The notes under the pieces: generated by a model
The model's database searches: none
Told to the model about the DNA's origin: nothing
Seen by the model: only the letters and a program-made list of their open reading frames with translations
Part shown: positions 47,205 through 59,165 of the stretch, one piece after another
How the letters are laid out: each line of letters starts with the position of its first letter
How positions within the stretch are numbered: position 1 is the stretch's first letter
Translations under genes and position numbers: made by a program
Assembly: GCA_027943335.1 (NCBI GenBank)
Contig: BSBK01001114.1
Span: 494,001-558,000, forward strand
DNA from: Chamaecyparis obtusa
Lineage: Eukaryota > Streptophyta > Pinopsida > Cupressales > Cupressaceae
Reading direction: 5' to 3'
Length of the DNA: 64,000 nucleotides

Positions 47205-48554
47205 TTAGTTTAAAGTAGTGTGATCACCTGATCCATTGGATTGGGTGATCTCAGGTTCACTGGCTCTACTACTACTTGCTTCCTCTTTCTTTCTCCATGT
47301 CTTGTTCAAATGATTCCTTATCTATTCAATAATTTCTTCATTTTTGATTTGTTTATTACTCGGTTCTTGTGCTTTGTAGTCTTTTTTTATGTGACCAATC
47401 TTGTGGCATTTGTAATAGACCAAGCTTTCACTCATCCAACTCTTGGATTTACCTCTAAAATGGGTCTTCATATAGTTTGCTCCAATATGACCATATTCTC
47501 CACAATAATGACAACTATACCATGTATTGTAGTCCCAATTGGATGTGTTACCTTATCTAGGTTCTTTATTCTTCTTATTGGATGTCCACTTAGATTTGGA
47601 TCTACATTCTTGTGCTCTATGACCATATTTCTGACAGTTAAAACAATGTCCTTGAAATCTAGGTGTAGTAGGTGCCTTACTAGCCTTTGACCTGCACTCA
47701 TGTGCATGATGTCCATTTTTCTTATGATTAAAACAATTTTCATTGAACTTTGGTTTAGGATTGGACTTACCATTCTTTGTTCTACAAATGTTTTCTATGT
47801 GTCCTAGGTTTCCAAAATGATGGCATGTCGGTTTGTTATTCTTTGACTTTACATTCCTCTATTCCCCATTCTTTGATGATTCTCCTTTTGTAGTGGATGA
47901 TAGGTGCTCATCATGTCCAAGTCTAGAAGTATCACTGGATCTTCTTGGTGAAATCAACTTTTCTTCAAAGTATTTCACAACTTCATTTGGTTTGTTCATC
48001 CTTTCATTGAATTCCTTTTCAGATCTCAATTCATTCTTCAGCTGACTATTTTATGATCTCAGATTTGTGATTTCCATATCTTTCCTACTCAACTCCTGAT
48101 TAGCAAGTAATAGTTGATTTACCATATCCAATTGATTGTTTGTCAGCCTTTTCATGTCACATGTCCTTTCATCAAGTCTTATAGACATTTGTCTTTTATC
48201 TTCTCCTGCCATTATCTTGTCTTCTTCAGCTTTCTTTTTCTATTCAATTACTTCACATAGTCGTACTAATTGAATTTCCTATTCTCTCTTTAGACTTATG
48301 ATATCTTCATTTAGTGATTTATTTCTTTCTAATAGATCTACTATAGCTTCATCACTTTCAGTAGAATGATGATTGTCAAATAGACCTTTAGTATCCTCTT
48401 CTTGATATTATGTGTCATTTAGTTGAATTGCCAATTCTTTCCTTCTGCTTAAGGTTTTATTCAATTATCCTTTGGCTGCTTCAAGGTGTTGTAGTGCAAG
48501 ATGATTGCTAATCTTTTGATTCTCTATGATCTTTCCCAACTTATAGACCTCCAT
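47205..48554 (-). pseudogene. Element B gag-like protein: coiled coil plus five CCHC knuckles
   Basis: The ATG at 48552-48554 opens a long coiled-coil region with several stops; RLTNNQLDMVNQLLLANQEL resembles KLTNNQEVYDEHVKENLQ of element A. Five zinc knuckles follow at 47,800-47,390: CHHF..., CFNH..., CFNCQKYGHRAQEC (47604-47645, intact), CHYCGEYGHIGANY and YYKCHKIGHIKKDY. The others each miss one or two cysteines, several by Cys-to-Tyr change. The tail ends at the stop at 47205. Same architecture as in element A, so a conserved nucleic-acid-binding gag-like protein. Confidence 0.75.
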
Positions 48555-48600
48555 TTCCAAGAGCTTAACTCAAGCGATTAGACTCCTTTTAAGAGACCAA

Positions 48601-48613
48601 TGCTCTGATACCA
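48601..48613 (-). other. Element B primer-binding site
   Basis: Minus-strand TGGTATCAGAGCA, methionine-tRNA type, two bases after the 5' LTR end CCAACA. Confidence 0.88.
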
Positions 48614-48615
48614 AT

Positions 48616-48898
48616 TGTTGGAAATCTAATATGGGAAAGTGAGATACTGAGAGGGGGGGGGGGGGGGGGGGGTGAATCAAATATCCACTACTAATTTCAC
48701 TTTGACATAAATTCAACTTACATAACATAAAAATGAATTTAAATACTGAAATAGATCTAACAATATAATCACAACCATCAAATGAAACATATAACACAAA
48801 GATTTTAGTTACCCAAAAACCCTTGAAAGGAAAAATTGGGGTGGGGATGACACCCACAAATCTTCACTACTATAGTATAAAGTTTTACTGTTAGGTCT
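48616..48898 (-). repeat. Element B 5' LTR, proximal piece
   Basis: Plus-strand start TGTTGGAAATC. It contains 20 consecutive G (48653-48672) and ends in GGTCT (48894-48898), the duplication made by G3. Confidence 0.9.
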
Positions 48899-50409
48899 TG
48901 TAATGTCCCTGCCAGGGAACCCATAAGGAATCAGGTCTTATGACCAAAAATAGCAACTAACAAATTTTTTTCCTAACATTACATCACTACTACTTTACAT
49001 TTACATTCCTTAAGGTTCCCTTAATGAATTCATTTACATTACTTATCCAAATTGAATTTAATTTCCTTTATTTACTTTCACATTTTAGAACTTTAAGAGA
49101 TAGGGTAAGAAAATAACATTTCATTTACAATTATATTTCTTACTTTATATACTAATTTCATTTCTCCTTCTTGCACATTGAATAACTATTCATTACAAAT
49201 TACATTTTAACCTTAACATAATAAACATTTTACTTCATTGCAACAAAGGAGAGATAGAAAAGATCATTCAACATTACATTATATATTTCCAACTTTGATC
49301 TTTCAAATAATAACCCTTGAAACCCAGCCTAGAACTATCCCTCCCAATTACATTGCTTTTGTTTTCAATTACATCTTTCTGATAATAGATCTCATAATAA
49401 TAGGTACATGAATGACCCAAAGGCATTACAACATATCTTTACATCTTTATTTTCAATAAAAATGATACAATATAAAGGTCTTCATAGAATTGAACATAGC
49501 CAAGTCACGAACCACAAACATGACCTCGAAAGATTTTTTCCACCCAACCATGTGAAACTGGTGAAGTTTCACCACCCGTGCGAGGAGATAAAACCAAGAT
49601 ACTCACAAGGACCTAAGCAATCTAAGGCTCAAAAGATAAACAAACCCAAGATTCAAAAAGAATATAAAATATCATCACACTATAACATAGAGGTCAAGGT
49701 TCTAGGATACCACCTAAGTGAGTGTCATCACACAACGTGTGTATTGGGATCCACCCTGACAACCATGTAACCTCGGTCCCCCCTTTATGAATAGGGATCC
49801 ACCCTAGAAGTTACCCATGGTCCCAGTACTCCAATATGACTATGTGGCCATTAACATATTTTCTTTCATTATCTTTTATTTCCCCACTTTCCTAGATTCA
49901 TTAATAGGTTATCACTTTTTAATTACCCACCCATAGGATCATCTGGTAACCACTTTAGGGTTCTAACACCTATAATGAGCCACTCACCTAGGGTACCTAG
50001 TCCCCTACCCCCACACACACAAGCCATGAAAATATCAAGTACTTTCAAAAGATCCATCTCATAGGTCTAGGGAGCCCTCCGGTGCACTCAGGCCACCCGA
50101 ACAAGTCCTGACCTTATATTATGGACTCTACCAAAAGACAAGTATCAAAAAAAGCTTAAAATCAAAACCATGTATAGAAATTCATTAAACACAACATAAA
50201 ACTTCCCACAAGAACTTAGACAACATTCCATAGCTTTTTTCAAAAGTCTAGGGAAATCTCATGTGCCTGAAATTTGGCTAAGTCTAAAATTTTCAAAAAA
50301 CCAAAATCTAGAATTTGCATCTTAATTCCTATGAAGCTGAAACCTATCTCAATCATCTCAGAAGGTACCTAATTCCTTTATACAAGTATATACTTGTATA
50401 ATTCATGTT

Positions 50410-50655
50410 CTCCTTGGTTAACACTAATCTACTCAGTTGATACAATTTGGTCGGTTCATACAGTTTGGTCGGTTGATACAGTCTGCTTAGTTGACACTAG
50501 TTTGCTCGATTCAAATAGTTTGGTCGGTTGATATGATCTAGTTGGTTAACACTGGCTTCTCGGTTAACACTACCTGCTTGGTTTATACTAGTTTCTCGGT
50601 TAACACTATTGCTTGGTTAACATTGACAGCTCGGTTAACACTAACAACATGTTTC
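50410..50655. repeat. CGGTTAACACT array in the G3 LTR
   Basis: About a dozen irregular units of 17-24 bp built on CTCGGTTAACACTA or TCGGTTGATACAG. The other LTR has the same array at 58935-59165. CGGTTA fits the plant MYB recognition core CNGTTR, so an LTR enhancer is possible; that role is inference. Confidence 0.7.
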
Positions 50656-51602
50656 TCCCAATTGCGGGAAATGACTGTCAACTCCAACTTGCAGGTAAAA
50701 CTGCACATTATGGGGACTATGGTTGCCTAATCTGGGCATGACCCATTTGAGATCTCCCAGTTTCCCTTTAGAAATGGCCCATCAATCCATCCTATCTATC
50801 TAAAATTTTTTTTCCAGATCTGGACAAAGAAAGGTGGTGCAAAAATAGATATGAAACTGTAGGTTTGAAACAGAAGTTCTAAAGCCTCGAAGAACTCATG
50901 GACATTCTGGATAAGAAAGGAGATACAAGGAGAATGCTAAGGACCCTAAAACCTCTTAAAAATGTAGAAATATTCATATACATACAACATGGAAAAATAT
51001 TTAAACATAATCCTAAACTCCAAATCACTAATACAGACACAACATATATATGTATAACATAATCATTCTGAAATTTACATAGACAATACAACACACAGAG
51101 AACACATTCATACACAAAGAGGAAGAAAGGAGATTCTTCCTAGTTTAGACCCTACCTTGGGTCCTGCGGAGAATCCTCTTCCCTTGACTGGAGAATCTTT
51201 GTGAAACTTCAATCCTTGAGTAGATATCCTTCTGGAAATATTTCTCTGGCAATCAATTCCAAGAAATCCTCACATAGATGACTTCACCAACCAGAGACTC
51301 TCAAACTCACATAAACTTTCACCAAAAATTTATGGAGAAATCAATTACAAACAACTCAAAAGAAAACAAATCTTCCAAAAATTAACATCCTCCTACACAC
51401 AAAAATATTCAATTATTTATCCTCCAACAATGTGGTTGGAGGAGTTGCTTTATGGGAAGCAACTTCCCAACTTCCATAATTGGTTGGAGGAACAACCAAA
51501 TAGTTTCCTGTAAAGACTTAATCAATGTTTTAATAAAATTAATTAAAATATCTTTTAAATGAAAGCATAACAAGAATAATAGACAAATACCTTTCAAAAA
51601 AA

Positions 51603-51672
51603 ACACATAGCATAATAGTAAAATAAGTAGCCTAACTTCTAGGAGGTCTTGAGTTCAACTCCCTCCTAGATA
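51603..51672 (+). repeat. SINE-like A/B box pair within the G3 LTR (left copy)
   Basis: TAGCATAATAGTAA (A-box-like) is followed about 45 bases on by GAGTTCAACTCCC (B-box-like), embedded in the LTR on the opposite strand to the element. The matching stretch is at 60114-60180. Presence in both LTRs means it predates this insertion. Confidence 0.4.
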
Positions 51673-52570
51673 GCTAATTTTACTACAAAGGGCATTTTCC
51701 TTTTATTATTATTATGTTTACTTTTTAAAAAAAATTTAATAGATTCATTAAATATACTTTATTTAACTCACTTTATTTACTTATTATACACAACATACCA
51801 TTAACACAATTAATGAAAACATACAATTATTATTATTTATATAAGCATGGATATATGCATGTGCACCCACATATACACATACCTATATAAAATACAAACA
51901 ATTATAACATAATTATTTATTATACATATAAAATAGATTAATTCTAACACATAACATAAACTGAGACCAACATCAAATCAAGTCCATAACATAAGTTGCA
52001 TTCTACTTTCCCAACTAGGATAACTTCCTAAACATAATTCTAAGTCCATGGGTAACCTCGAGAGTAACTTGGTTAAATCTCCACACATCAACAATTCAAA
52101 GATTTTGAAGGCACGCTTATACTTGTGTAGCTAGGTGGAGATGATGCTTGGTACCTACATCCTACATCACCAATTGATATGCATATACAAATATATAAAT
52201 ATAAATAGATAGTGGCAAACAAGCAGGGAAAGTGCGACATCGTGTGGATCTCCCGCAGGAGTAACTACGACTACCCCTCCTCATCCTACACTCATATCAA
52301 CTAATGAACATCAAACCATAATAGGGTCATTAGGGTTAGATCATAACACAAATCAATGTAAAACATTTTTCTTATAGTTCATTTCTAGCCATTCATCATT
52401 AAATTATAACTCATTTAATATTTCCAAATAAACTATAGCAACCAAATATATATTCTCAAATGTCTCATAAAATGCTAGCTAAATAATAATCATAATCCAT
52501 CATAAAATCCAAAGTGTCAAGCAATAGTCCTATTAGTCTAACATAGGAAGATGCTAGGGTGGGCATTACA

Positions 52571-52582
52571 TCCTCTGCCCCT
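52571..52582 (-). other. G3 polypurine tract
   Basis: Minus-strand AGGGGCAGAGGA directly before the LTR start TGTAATGCCC. Confidence 0.83.
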
Positions 52583-52609
52583 AGGATTAGGCTTACTTCT
52601 GAAAGCCTA

Positions 52610-53771
52610 CAAATAAGTATGAAAATGTAGATCTGAGTCTGCTAGCATCCTCCCAAGTAGTAGAGGTATCATCATTGGGGTCCCCTTGGACCCTTACCTG
52701 CTCTATGCTGTGACCCCTGAGGGTCAAATTTCACTGCTGGAGTATACGTACTGGCTCCAAAGCCAGCTGCCCATCCTCTACCTGTAAAGTGTTCCAATCC
52801 AAAACATGAATCAAATCAGGAATATACTGTCTAAGTAAGGATATGTGAAACACATCATGCACATGTGCAATGCTGGGTGGTAGGGTGAGTCGGTAAGCAA
52901 CCGGTCCTATCCTCTCAAGGATCTCAAATGGACCTACAAATCTTGGTGCCAACTTAGAACCTTTTCCATAATGGATAGGGCTCTTACATGGGTGGACTCT
53001 CAAAAACACCTTATCTCCAATAGAGAACTATCTATCAATCCTATGAGCGTCAGCATACTTCTTCTGCCTATCCTGAGCTATCAAAAGATGTTCTCTGATC
53101 CTTTGAACCTATTGCTCCATATCTTGTAACATCTTGGGGCCAAGTACTACTCTATCCTCTAAGCGATCCCAACTTAGAGGGGTACGACAAGGATGACCAT
53201 AAAGAGCTTGAAATGGTGAAATCCCCAAAGAACTTTGATAGCCATTGTTGTAGGCAAACTCCACTAGGTACAAGTAATCTTCCCAATGAGTTTGTTTGTT
53301 CATCACATACATCCTAAGAATGTCCTCAAGAACCTGATTAACTCACTTTGTTTGACCATCGGTCTTTGGGTGGTATGCATAACTAAAATTTAGCTGAGTT
53401 CTTAAAGCATGCTGGAAAGAGGTCTAAAACTCTGAAGTGAATACTAGATCTCTATCAGAGATAACCTTTCTAGGAACACCATGTAATTTGACTATATCCT
53501 TCATGAAGACTCTAGCTACTGTAGTAGCAGTATAAGATGACTACATGGGCAAGAAATGTGCTACCTTGGTTAACTTCTCCACCATGATAGCATCATGTCT
53601 CCGATACATGACTGGTAGTCCCACAATAAAGTCCATAGATATCATATCCCATTTCCATTTAGGAATCAAATGTGGTTGAAGAAGGCCTACTGGGTGATGA
53701 TGCTCAGCCTTGACCCTCTGACATTCTAGACACCTAGCCACAAAATTGGCTATATCCCTCTTCATGCCCGA
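52610..53771 (-). pseudogene. G3 integrase and chromodomain-like tail
   Basis: Follows RNase H after a stop at about 53,772. Zinc-finger cysteines CLECQRVKAEHHH are present. The core has DMISMDFIVGLP (first D) and SDRDLVF (second D); the third catalytic position reads DGQTK followed by a stop, so Glu is changed to Lys. C-terminal blocks: EFAYNNGYQSSLGISPFQAL, KLAPRFVGPFEILERIGP, VHDVFHISLLRQYIP. The tail near 52,700-52,620 has LTLRGHSIEQVRVQ and TTWEDAS, a degenerate chromodomain-like end. Many stops. Confidence 0.88.
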
Positions 53772-55540
53772 CTAGAAATATAGTTGTCTCAGATCTGAAT
53801 ACATCTTCTTAACACCTGGATGAGCTGAATAGCGAGCATGATGTGCTTCCACCATGATGACTCTCCGAAGATCACCTGAAAGTGGGATGTAAATTCTACC
53901 TTGATATCTCAGTAGTCCATCTGACTCTAAGGAATACCCTGAGAGCCTTCCTTCTAAGGCCCTTCCTATCTCAAGTTCAGCCTTAACTTCTTGATACAAA
54001 GTATCTGAAGAGAGTGATTGCAAAATCTGACCTCTCAAATCAGTCAAAAGGGAGAGCATGGATATCTCATGTCTCCTTCTGCTTAAAGCATCTACCACCA
54101 AATTTTCCTTACCTTGGATATATCTAACCTCAAAATTATACTCACACAGGAACTCCATCCATCGGTGTTGCTTGGCATTGAGATTAGGTTGAGTAAATAT
54201 GTATTGAAGGCTTTGATGATCAATGTGTAACTCAAACCGATGTCCCAATAAGAAGTGTCTCCAATGATTCAAGGCATGAACTACAATTGCTAACTCCAAA
54301 TCATGGGTGGGATAGTTAAGCTCATGGTCCTTAAGCTTTCTAGACTCATAAGCAATAAATCTTCCCTCTTGCATCAATACGGCCCCTATGCCTTCCAAGG
54401 AGGCATCAATACAAACTACAAAATTTTTAGCGGGTTTGGGTACTACCAAAATTGGGGCACTGGTCAACTTATCCTTTAGGTTCTGAAAATATTCTGAACA
54501 TTTCTTAGTACAAATGAACTTCTTCCCTTTCCTTTGCAAGGAAGTGATGGGATGAGCTATTCTGGAGAATCCTTGGAAGAAGCGTCTGTAGTATCTAGCT
54601 AAACCCATGAAACTACAAACCTCTGAGATGTTGGTGGGGGTTGGCCATTCAACTATAGCTTGTATCTTGGCGGGATCAACTGCTATACCTTCTCCTGAGA
54701 TAACATGACCAAGATACTTAACTTCAATTTGGAAGAAATCACACTTCTCCAAGTTTGCAAATAACTGATTCTCATGAAGGCATTGTAACACTTGTCGAAG
54801 ATGTTGCTCATTTTCTTCCACTATCTTAGAATACACCAAAATATCATCTAGGAAAATTATGACAAATTTATCCAAGAAGGTTCTGAATACCCTATTCATA
54901 AGACTCATGAATACTGATGGTATATTTGTGAGATCAAAAGGTACTATGGTAAATTCATAGTGTCCATACCAAGTACAAAAAGCTGTTTGGTGAATGTTAG
55001 CTTCATGAATCCTTAACTGATGATAACCCGACTTTAGATCAATCTTGGAAAACACCTTGGCTCCTTTCATCTGGTCAAACAAGTCATCAATTCTTGGAAA
55101 AGGGTACCGATTCTTAATGGTTACTTTTTTGAGTTGACAATAGTCAATGCACAACCATAGTGAACCATCCTTCTTTTTAACAAAGATAACCAGAGGTCCC
55201 CAAGGTGACACACTTGGTTTGATAAAGCCTTTTTCTAAGAGTTCTTCTAATTGAACTTTTAATTCACTCAACTCCTGAGTGGTCATGCGGTAGGGAGATT
55301 TAGAGATAGGCTCAGCTCTTGGCACCAGTTCTATGTGAAAATCAATATCCCTTTTGGGAGGCATTCCCATAATTTTAGTTGGATATACATTTGAAAACTC
55401 TTGAAGCAAAGGGTGCTTGAGTATAATTTCTCTATCTTCCTTTTCCATCAAATCATTAACTGAGACTGCGAGAAGTTGGCATCCTTTCCTCATGCATTTC
55501 TTAAGTTGCATAGCCGATATCATCAGAAGTGAAATAGGTC
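53772..55540 (-). pseudogene. G3 reverse transcriptase and RNase H
   Basis: A 583-codon open frame holding the whole RT and RNase H. RT blocks: [72 protein letters not shown], the catalytic FLDD in [12 protein letters not shown], and [11 protein letters not shown]. RNase [39 protein letters not shown] and [12 protein letters not shown]. The frame is separated from protease by a frameshift and a stop near 55,530-55,550. An R-to-W and other changes in conserved RT blocks suggest inactivity. Confidence 0.93.
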
Positions 55541-55990
55541 ATTGAATTCCCAAATTGTGTTGGGCTTATCTAAATCATCCAAGCAATGAATGATCTTTTT
55601 TCTGCAATCTATTTGAGCTTCATGTGCTGTCAACCAATCCATTCCTAGGACAACTCCATACGATCCAAGAGGAATAACTTGATGATCAACATTGGTAGAA
55701 AAAGGTCCTAATCCCAAGTTGCAACCTTGAACACACAAATTTGTGGTCATTTTAGCCCTTGAGGCTAGCTCTACCTGCCACTTAACTCCTTGCCCTACTA
55801 CCACTAGTCCGCACTTTTCTATCAAAGAAGAAGATATGAAGGAGTCGGTTGCTCCCAAGTCAAAGAGAATAGAAATAGTTTTACCCTTTAACAAACCTAA
55901 AGTTTCTATGATAGTTTTTTGGTGATCTGCTTGTCTATATTCCACTATGATGAACACCCTATGAGACCGACCAACATCTCCTATTGTTGG
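55541..55990 (-). pseudogene. G3 protease
   Basis: In one frame with the zinc knuckle. VFIIVEYRQADHQKTIIE is the pre-protease linker. The active-site block reads ILFDLGATDSFISSSLIEK, with Leu replacing Ser of the D-S-G triad, so catalysis is unlikely. The second half has PLGSYGVVLGMDWLTAHEAQ and IDCRKKIIHCLDD. The G1 protease fragments at 1.4-2.7 kb are close relatives. Confidence 0.88.
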
Positions 55991-57199
55991 TTCTGAAACT
56001 GCTAGATTTTGATTAGTGAGATTCATGCATTGAGGGCAATGAACTGCAATATGTCCTTGCTGTCCACAAGAATAACACCCAATATTTCTTCCCAAGTTCT
56101 TTACATGAGGTGCGTTGGATTGTTGATAACCTCCTCTGTTGAAATTTTGAGAATTCTGGGATTGTGGAGGAGGAAACCTTTGTTGAGTCTGATAATTCCC
56201 TCAGTTCTGGGGTTGTTGAAACTTACCATTATTTTTGTTATTATTCTAAAACTTTTTCTTAGGGAAGTTTTGTCCACCTTTGAAAGATGATTGTTGGTTC
56301 TTAGAGTTGGAATTTCCTTGATCAAAGTTCCCCTTAGGACCTGATCCAGCATTGAATGTTTGGCCACTAGCATATCCACCTCTTCCTTTGACCTTTCTTT
56401 TGACAAGGCATGCCTTAGTGATGGCATCCCAGAGATTTTGGGGTTCTAAGACTGCTACCTCTCCTAATAATCGGTCATTCAGACCTCTGATGGAATTTTG
56501 GACAAGTATGGGTCCATCATCTCTAAAGCCTGAGAAAGGATTAAGTTCATAGAACTTTCTTTCGTACTCTTCTACCATCATGTTGGCTTGCTTGAGGTGG
56601 TGGAATTCTTCTACCCTTCCCTGCCTCCACTGATCAGACATGAACCGATCCTTAAAGATTTCTAGGAATAATTCCCATGAAATAGTGTTGATGGTGACTT
56701 GAAGCTTGTCTTCTTCCATATGCCACCATGTAGATGAAAACTTCCTCAGATTCATAATAGCGCATCTAGCCTTGACGTTGCTACTAAAAGGATGCATAGA
56801 AAAACACCTCTCAAGGTCAAACAACTAGGTTTCTGTTGTAGATCCACCTTCATTTCCATAGAAGAGGGGTACCTTGACTTTGAGAAAGTCCCTCATGTGA
56901 GCAGTATCCCTATCTTTAGATTCTTGCCTAACTTGCCTTCTCCTAGGGCTTCTCTCTCTTTCCCTATCTTGATGTTGATTTTGGTTTCCTTCTTCGACAT
57001 TGACGCTATTTTCAAGGTTGTCAAGTCTATGCAGAAGTTGTTGCATAAGTTGTCTAAGTTGGGATCCTTCTAAGTCATTACTTTGACTCTCATCTTTATT
57101 TTGTTCTCCCTCATGTTCCCCATGGGAACTCTCTAGGCGAGATCTAGAGGAAGAATGTTGAGTTCTGTCCCTAGCTCTTCCACGGGTAATGAGAGGCAT
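55991..57199 (-). pseudogene. G3 gag
   Basis: Chosen start is the ATG at 57199, giving MPLITRGRARDR, typical of this gypsy group; an upstream ATG at 57250 is in frame but lies near the primer site. The N-terminus is Glu/Gln/Arg-rich with a short coiled coil. The gag domain has VPLFYGNEGGSTTE (stop at 56,825), WHMEEDKLQVTINTISWELF, YERKFYELNPF and VQNSIRGLNDRL. A Gly/Asn/Gln-rich linker with a stop at about 56,246 leads to one intact zinc knuckle, CYSCGQQGHIAVHC (about 56,040-56,085). Confidence 0.9.
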
Positions 57200-57316
57200 C
57201 TTGGGAGAGTGGTGCAATATTATTTTTAAGTGCATGTTTAAAAGTAGCATTCAATGTGTTGAAAAGTTTTAAGTTTCAAACATAACTAGACCCTGAGCTC
57301 CCAGTGTAGAAAATAG

Positions 57317-57329
57317 TGCTCTGATACCA
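57317..57329 (-). other. G3 primer-binding site
   Basis: Minus-strand TGGTATCAGAGCA, two bases after the LTR end ACATTACA. Confidence 0.9.
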
Positions 57330-58822
57330 AATGTAATGTCCCCACCAGGGAACCCATAAGGAATCAGGTCTTATGACCAAAAATATCAACTAACAAATTT
57401 TTTTCCTAACATTACATGACTACTACTTTACATTTACATTCCTTAATGTTCCCTTAATGAATTCATTTACATTACTTATCCAAATTGAATTTCATTTCCT
57501 TTCTTTACTTTCACATTTTAGAACTTTAAGAGATAGGGTAAGAATATAACATTTCATTTACAATTATATTTCTTACTTTATATACTAATTTCATTTCTCC
57601 TTCCTGCACATTGAATAAATATTCATTACAAAATACATTTTAACCTTAACATAATAAACATTTTCTTTCATTGAAACAAAGGAGAGATAGAAAAGATCAT
57701 TCAACATTACATTATATATTTCCAACTTTGATCTTTCAAATAATAACCCTTGAAACCCAACCTATAACTATCCCTCCCAATTACATTGCTTTTCTTTTCA
57801 ATTACATCTTTCTGATAATAGATCTCATAATAATAGGTACATGAATGGCCCAATGACATTACAACACATCTTTACATCTTTATTTTTAGTAACAATGATA
57901 CAATATAAAGGTCTTTATAGAATTGAACATATCCAAGTCACAAACCATGAATAAGACCTCGAAAGATTTTTGCCACCCAACCATGTGAAATTGGTGAAGT
58001 TCCAACCCCCATGCTAGGAGATAGAACCAAGATACTCACAAGGCCCTAAGCAATCTAAGGCTCAAAAGATAAACAAACCCAAGATTCAAAAAGAACATAA
58101 AATATCATCACACTATAACATAGAGGTCAGGGTTCTAGGATACCACCTAAGTGAGTGTCATCACACAACGTGTGTATTGGGATCCACCCTGGAAACCATG
58201 TAACTCTGGTGCCCCTTTATGAATAGGGATCCACCCTGGCAATTACCCATGGTCTCGGTACTCCAACAAGACTATGTGGCCATTAACATGTTTTCTTTCA
58301 TTATCTTTTATTTCCCCCCTTTCCCAGATTCATTAATAGGTTATCACTTTTTAATTACCCACCCATAGGATCGTCTGGTAACCACTTTAGGGTTCCAACA
58401 CCTATGATGAGACACTCACCTAGGGTACCTAGTCCCCTACCCCCACACACACAAGCCATGAAAATATCAAGTACTTTCAAAAGACCCATCTCATAGGTCT
58501 AAGGAGCCCTTTGGTGCACTTAGGCCACCCAAACAAGTCCTGACCCTATATTATGGACTATACCAAAAGCCAAGTATGAACAAAAGCTTAAAATCAAAAC
58601 CATGTATAGAAATTCATTAAACACAACTTAAAACTTCCCACATGCACTTAGACAACATTCCATAGCTTTTTTCAAAAGTCTAGGGAAATCTCATGTGCCT
58701 GAAATTTGGCTAAGTCTGAAATTTTCAAAAAACCAAAATCTAGAATTTGCATCTTAATTCCTATGAAGCTAAAACCTATCTCAATCATCCCGAAAGGTAC
58801 CTAATTCCTTTATACAAATATA

Positions 58823-58916
58823 AATTAAAGTATAAGTCATGGTACTTTAATTTCTTATAAAGAAAGTATAACTTAAAGTATAAGAAATTAAAGTACTGTG
58901 ACTTATACTTTAATGT
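58823..58916. mobile_element. 94-bp hairpin MITE with TA target-site duplication
   Basis: Two 36-bp arms (58824-58859, 58879-58914) are inverted copies with two mismatches around a 19-bp loop. The other G3 LTR lacks it at about 50,395 and has a single TA where this copy has TA on both sides. It has no coding capacity. TA duplication and near-complete palindrome fit a Tc1/mariner-type MITE, though I cannot name a family. Confidence 0.8.
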
Positions 58917-58934
58917 TATACTTGTATAAATCCT

Positions 58935-59165
58935 ATTCTCCTCGGTTAACACTAATCTACTTGATTGATATAGTCTGGTCAGTTCATACAGTTTGGTCAG
59001 TTGATATAGTCTGGTCGATTGACATGAGTTTGCTCGGTTCAAACAGTTTGGTCGGTTAACACTAGCTGCTCGGTTAACACTGCTTGCTCGGTTTATACTA
59101 GTTGCTCAGTTAACAGTACTACTCGGTTAACATTGACAACTTGGTTAACACTAACAGCATGTTTT
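58935..59165. repeat. CGGTTAACACT array in the G3 LTR (right copy)
   Basis: Counterpart of 50410-50655, with the same order of units and scattered differences. Confidence 0.7.

Larger units (their letters stand above)
48899..52570 (-). repeat. G3 3' LTR (left)
   Basis: 3672 bp; plus-strand ends TGTAATGTCCC and GGGTGGGCATTACA. It aligns with 57332-61081. It contains a CGGTTAACACT array and a SINE-like box pair, also found in the other LTR. The frame at 49408-49770 is not preserved intact in the other LTR and is not called. Confidence 0.95.

Noticed and set aside
47241..47690. 149-codon plus-strand frame with a membrane-protein-like composition
   Set aside because: It is antisense to the zinc-knuckle array of element B; Cys/Phe-rich hydrophobic sequence arises from the complement.
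49408..49770. 120-codon plus-strand frame in the left G3 LTR
   Set aside because: The matching stretch in the other LTR carries disrupting changes, and no domain is recognisable.
58824..58914. MicroRNA precursor
   Set aside because: The hairpin is present in only one LTR, has TA duplications and is AT-rich; a MITE explains it better, though small RNA data could change this.
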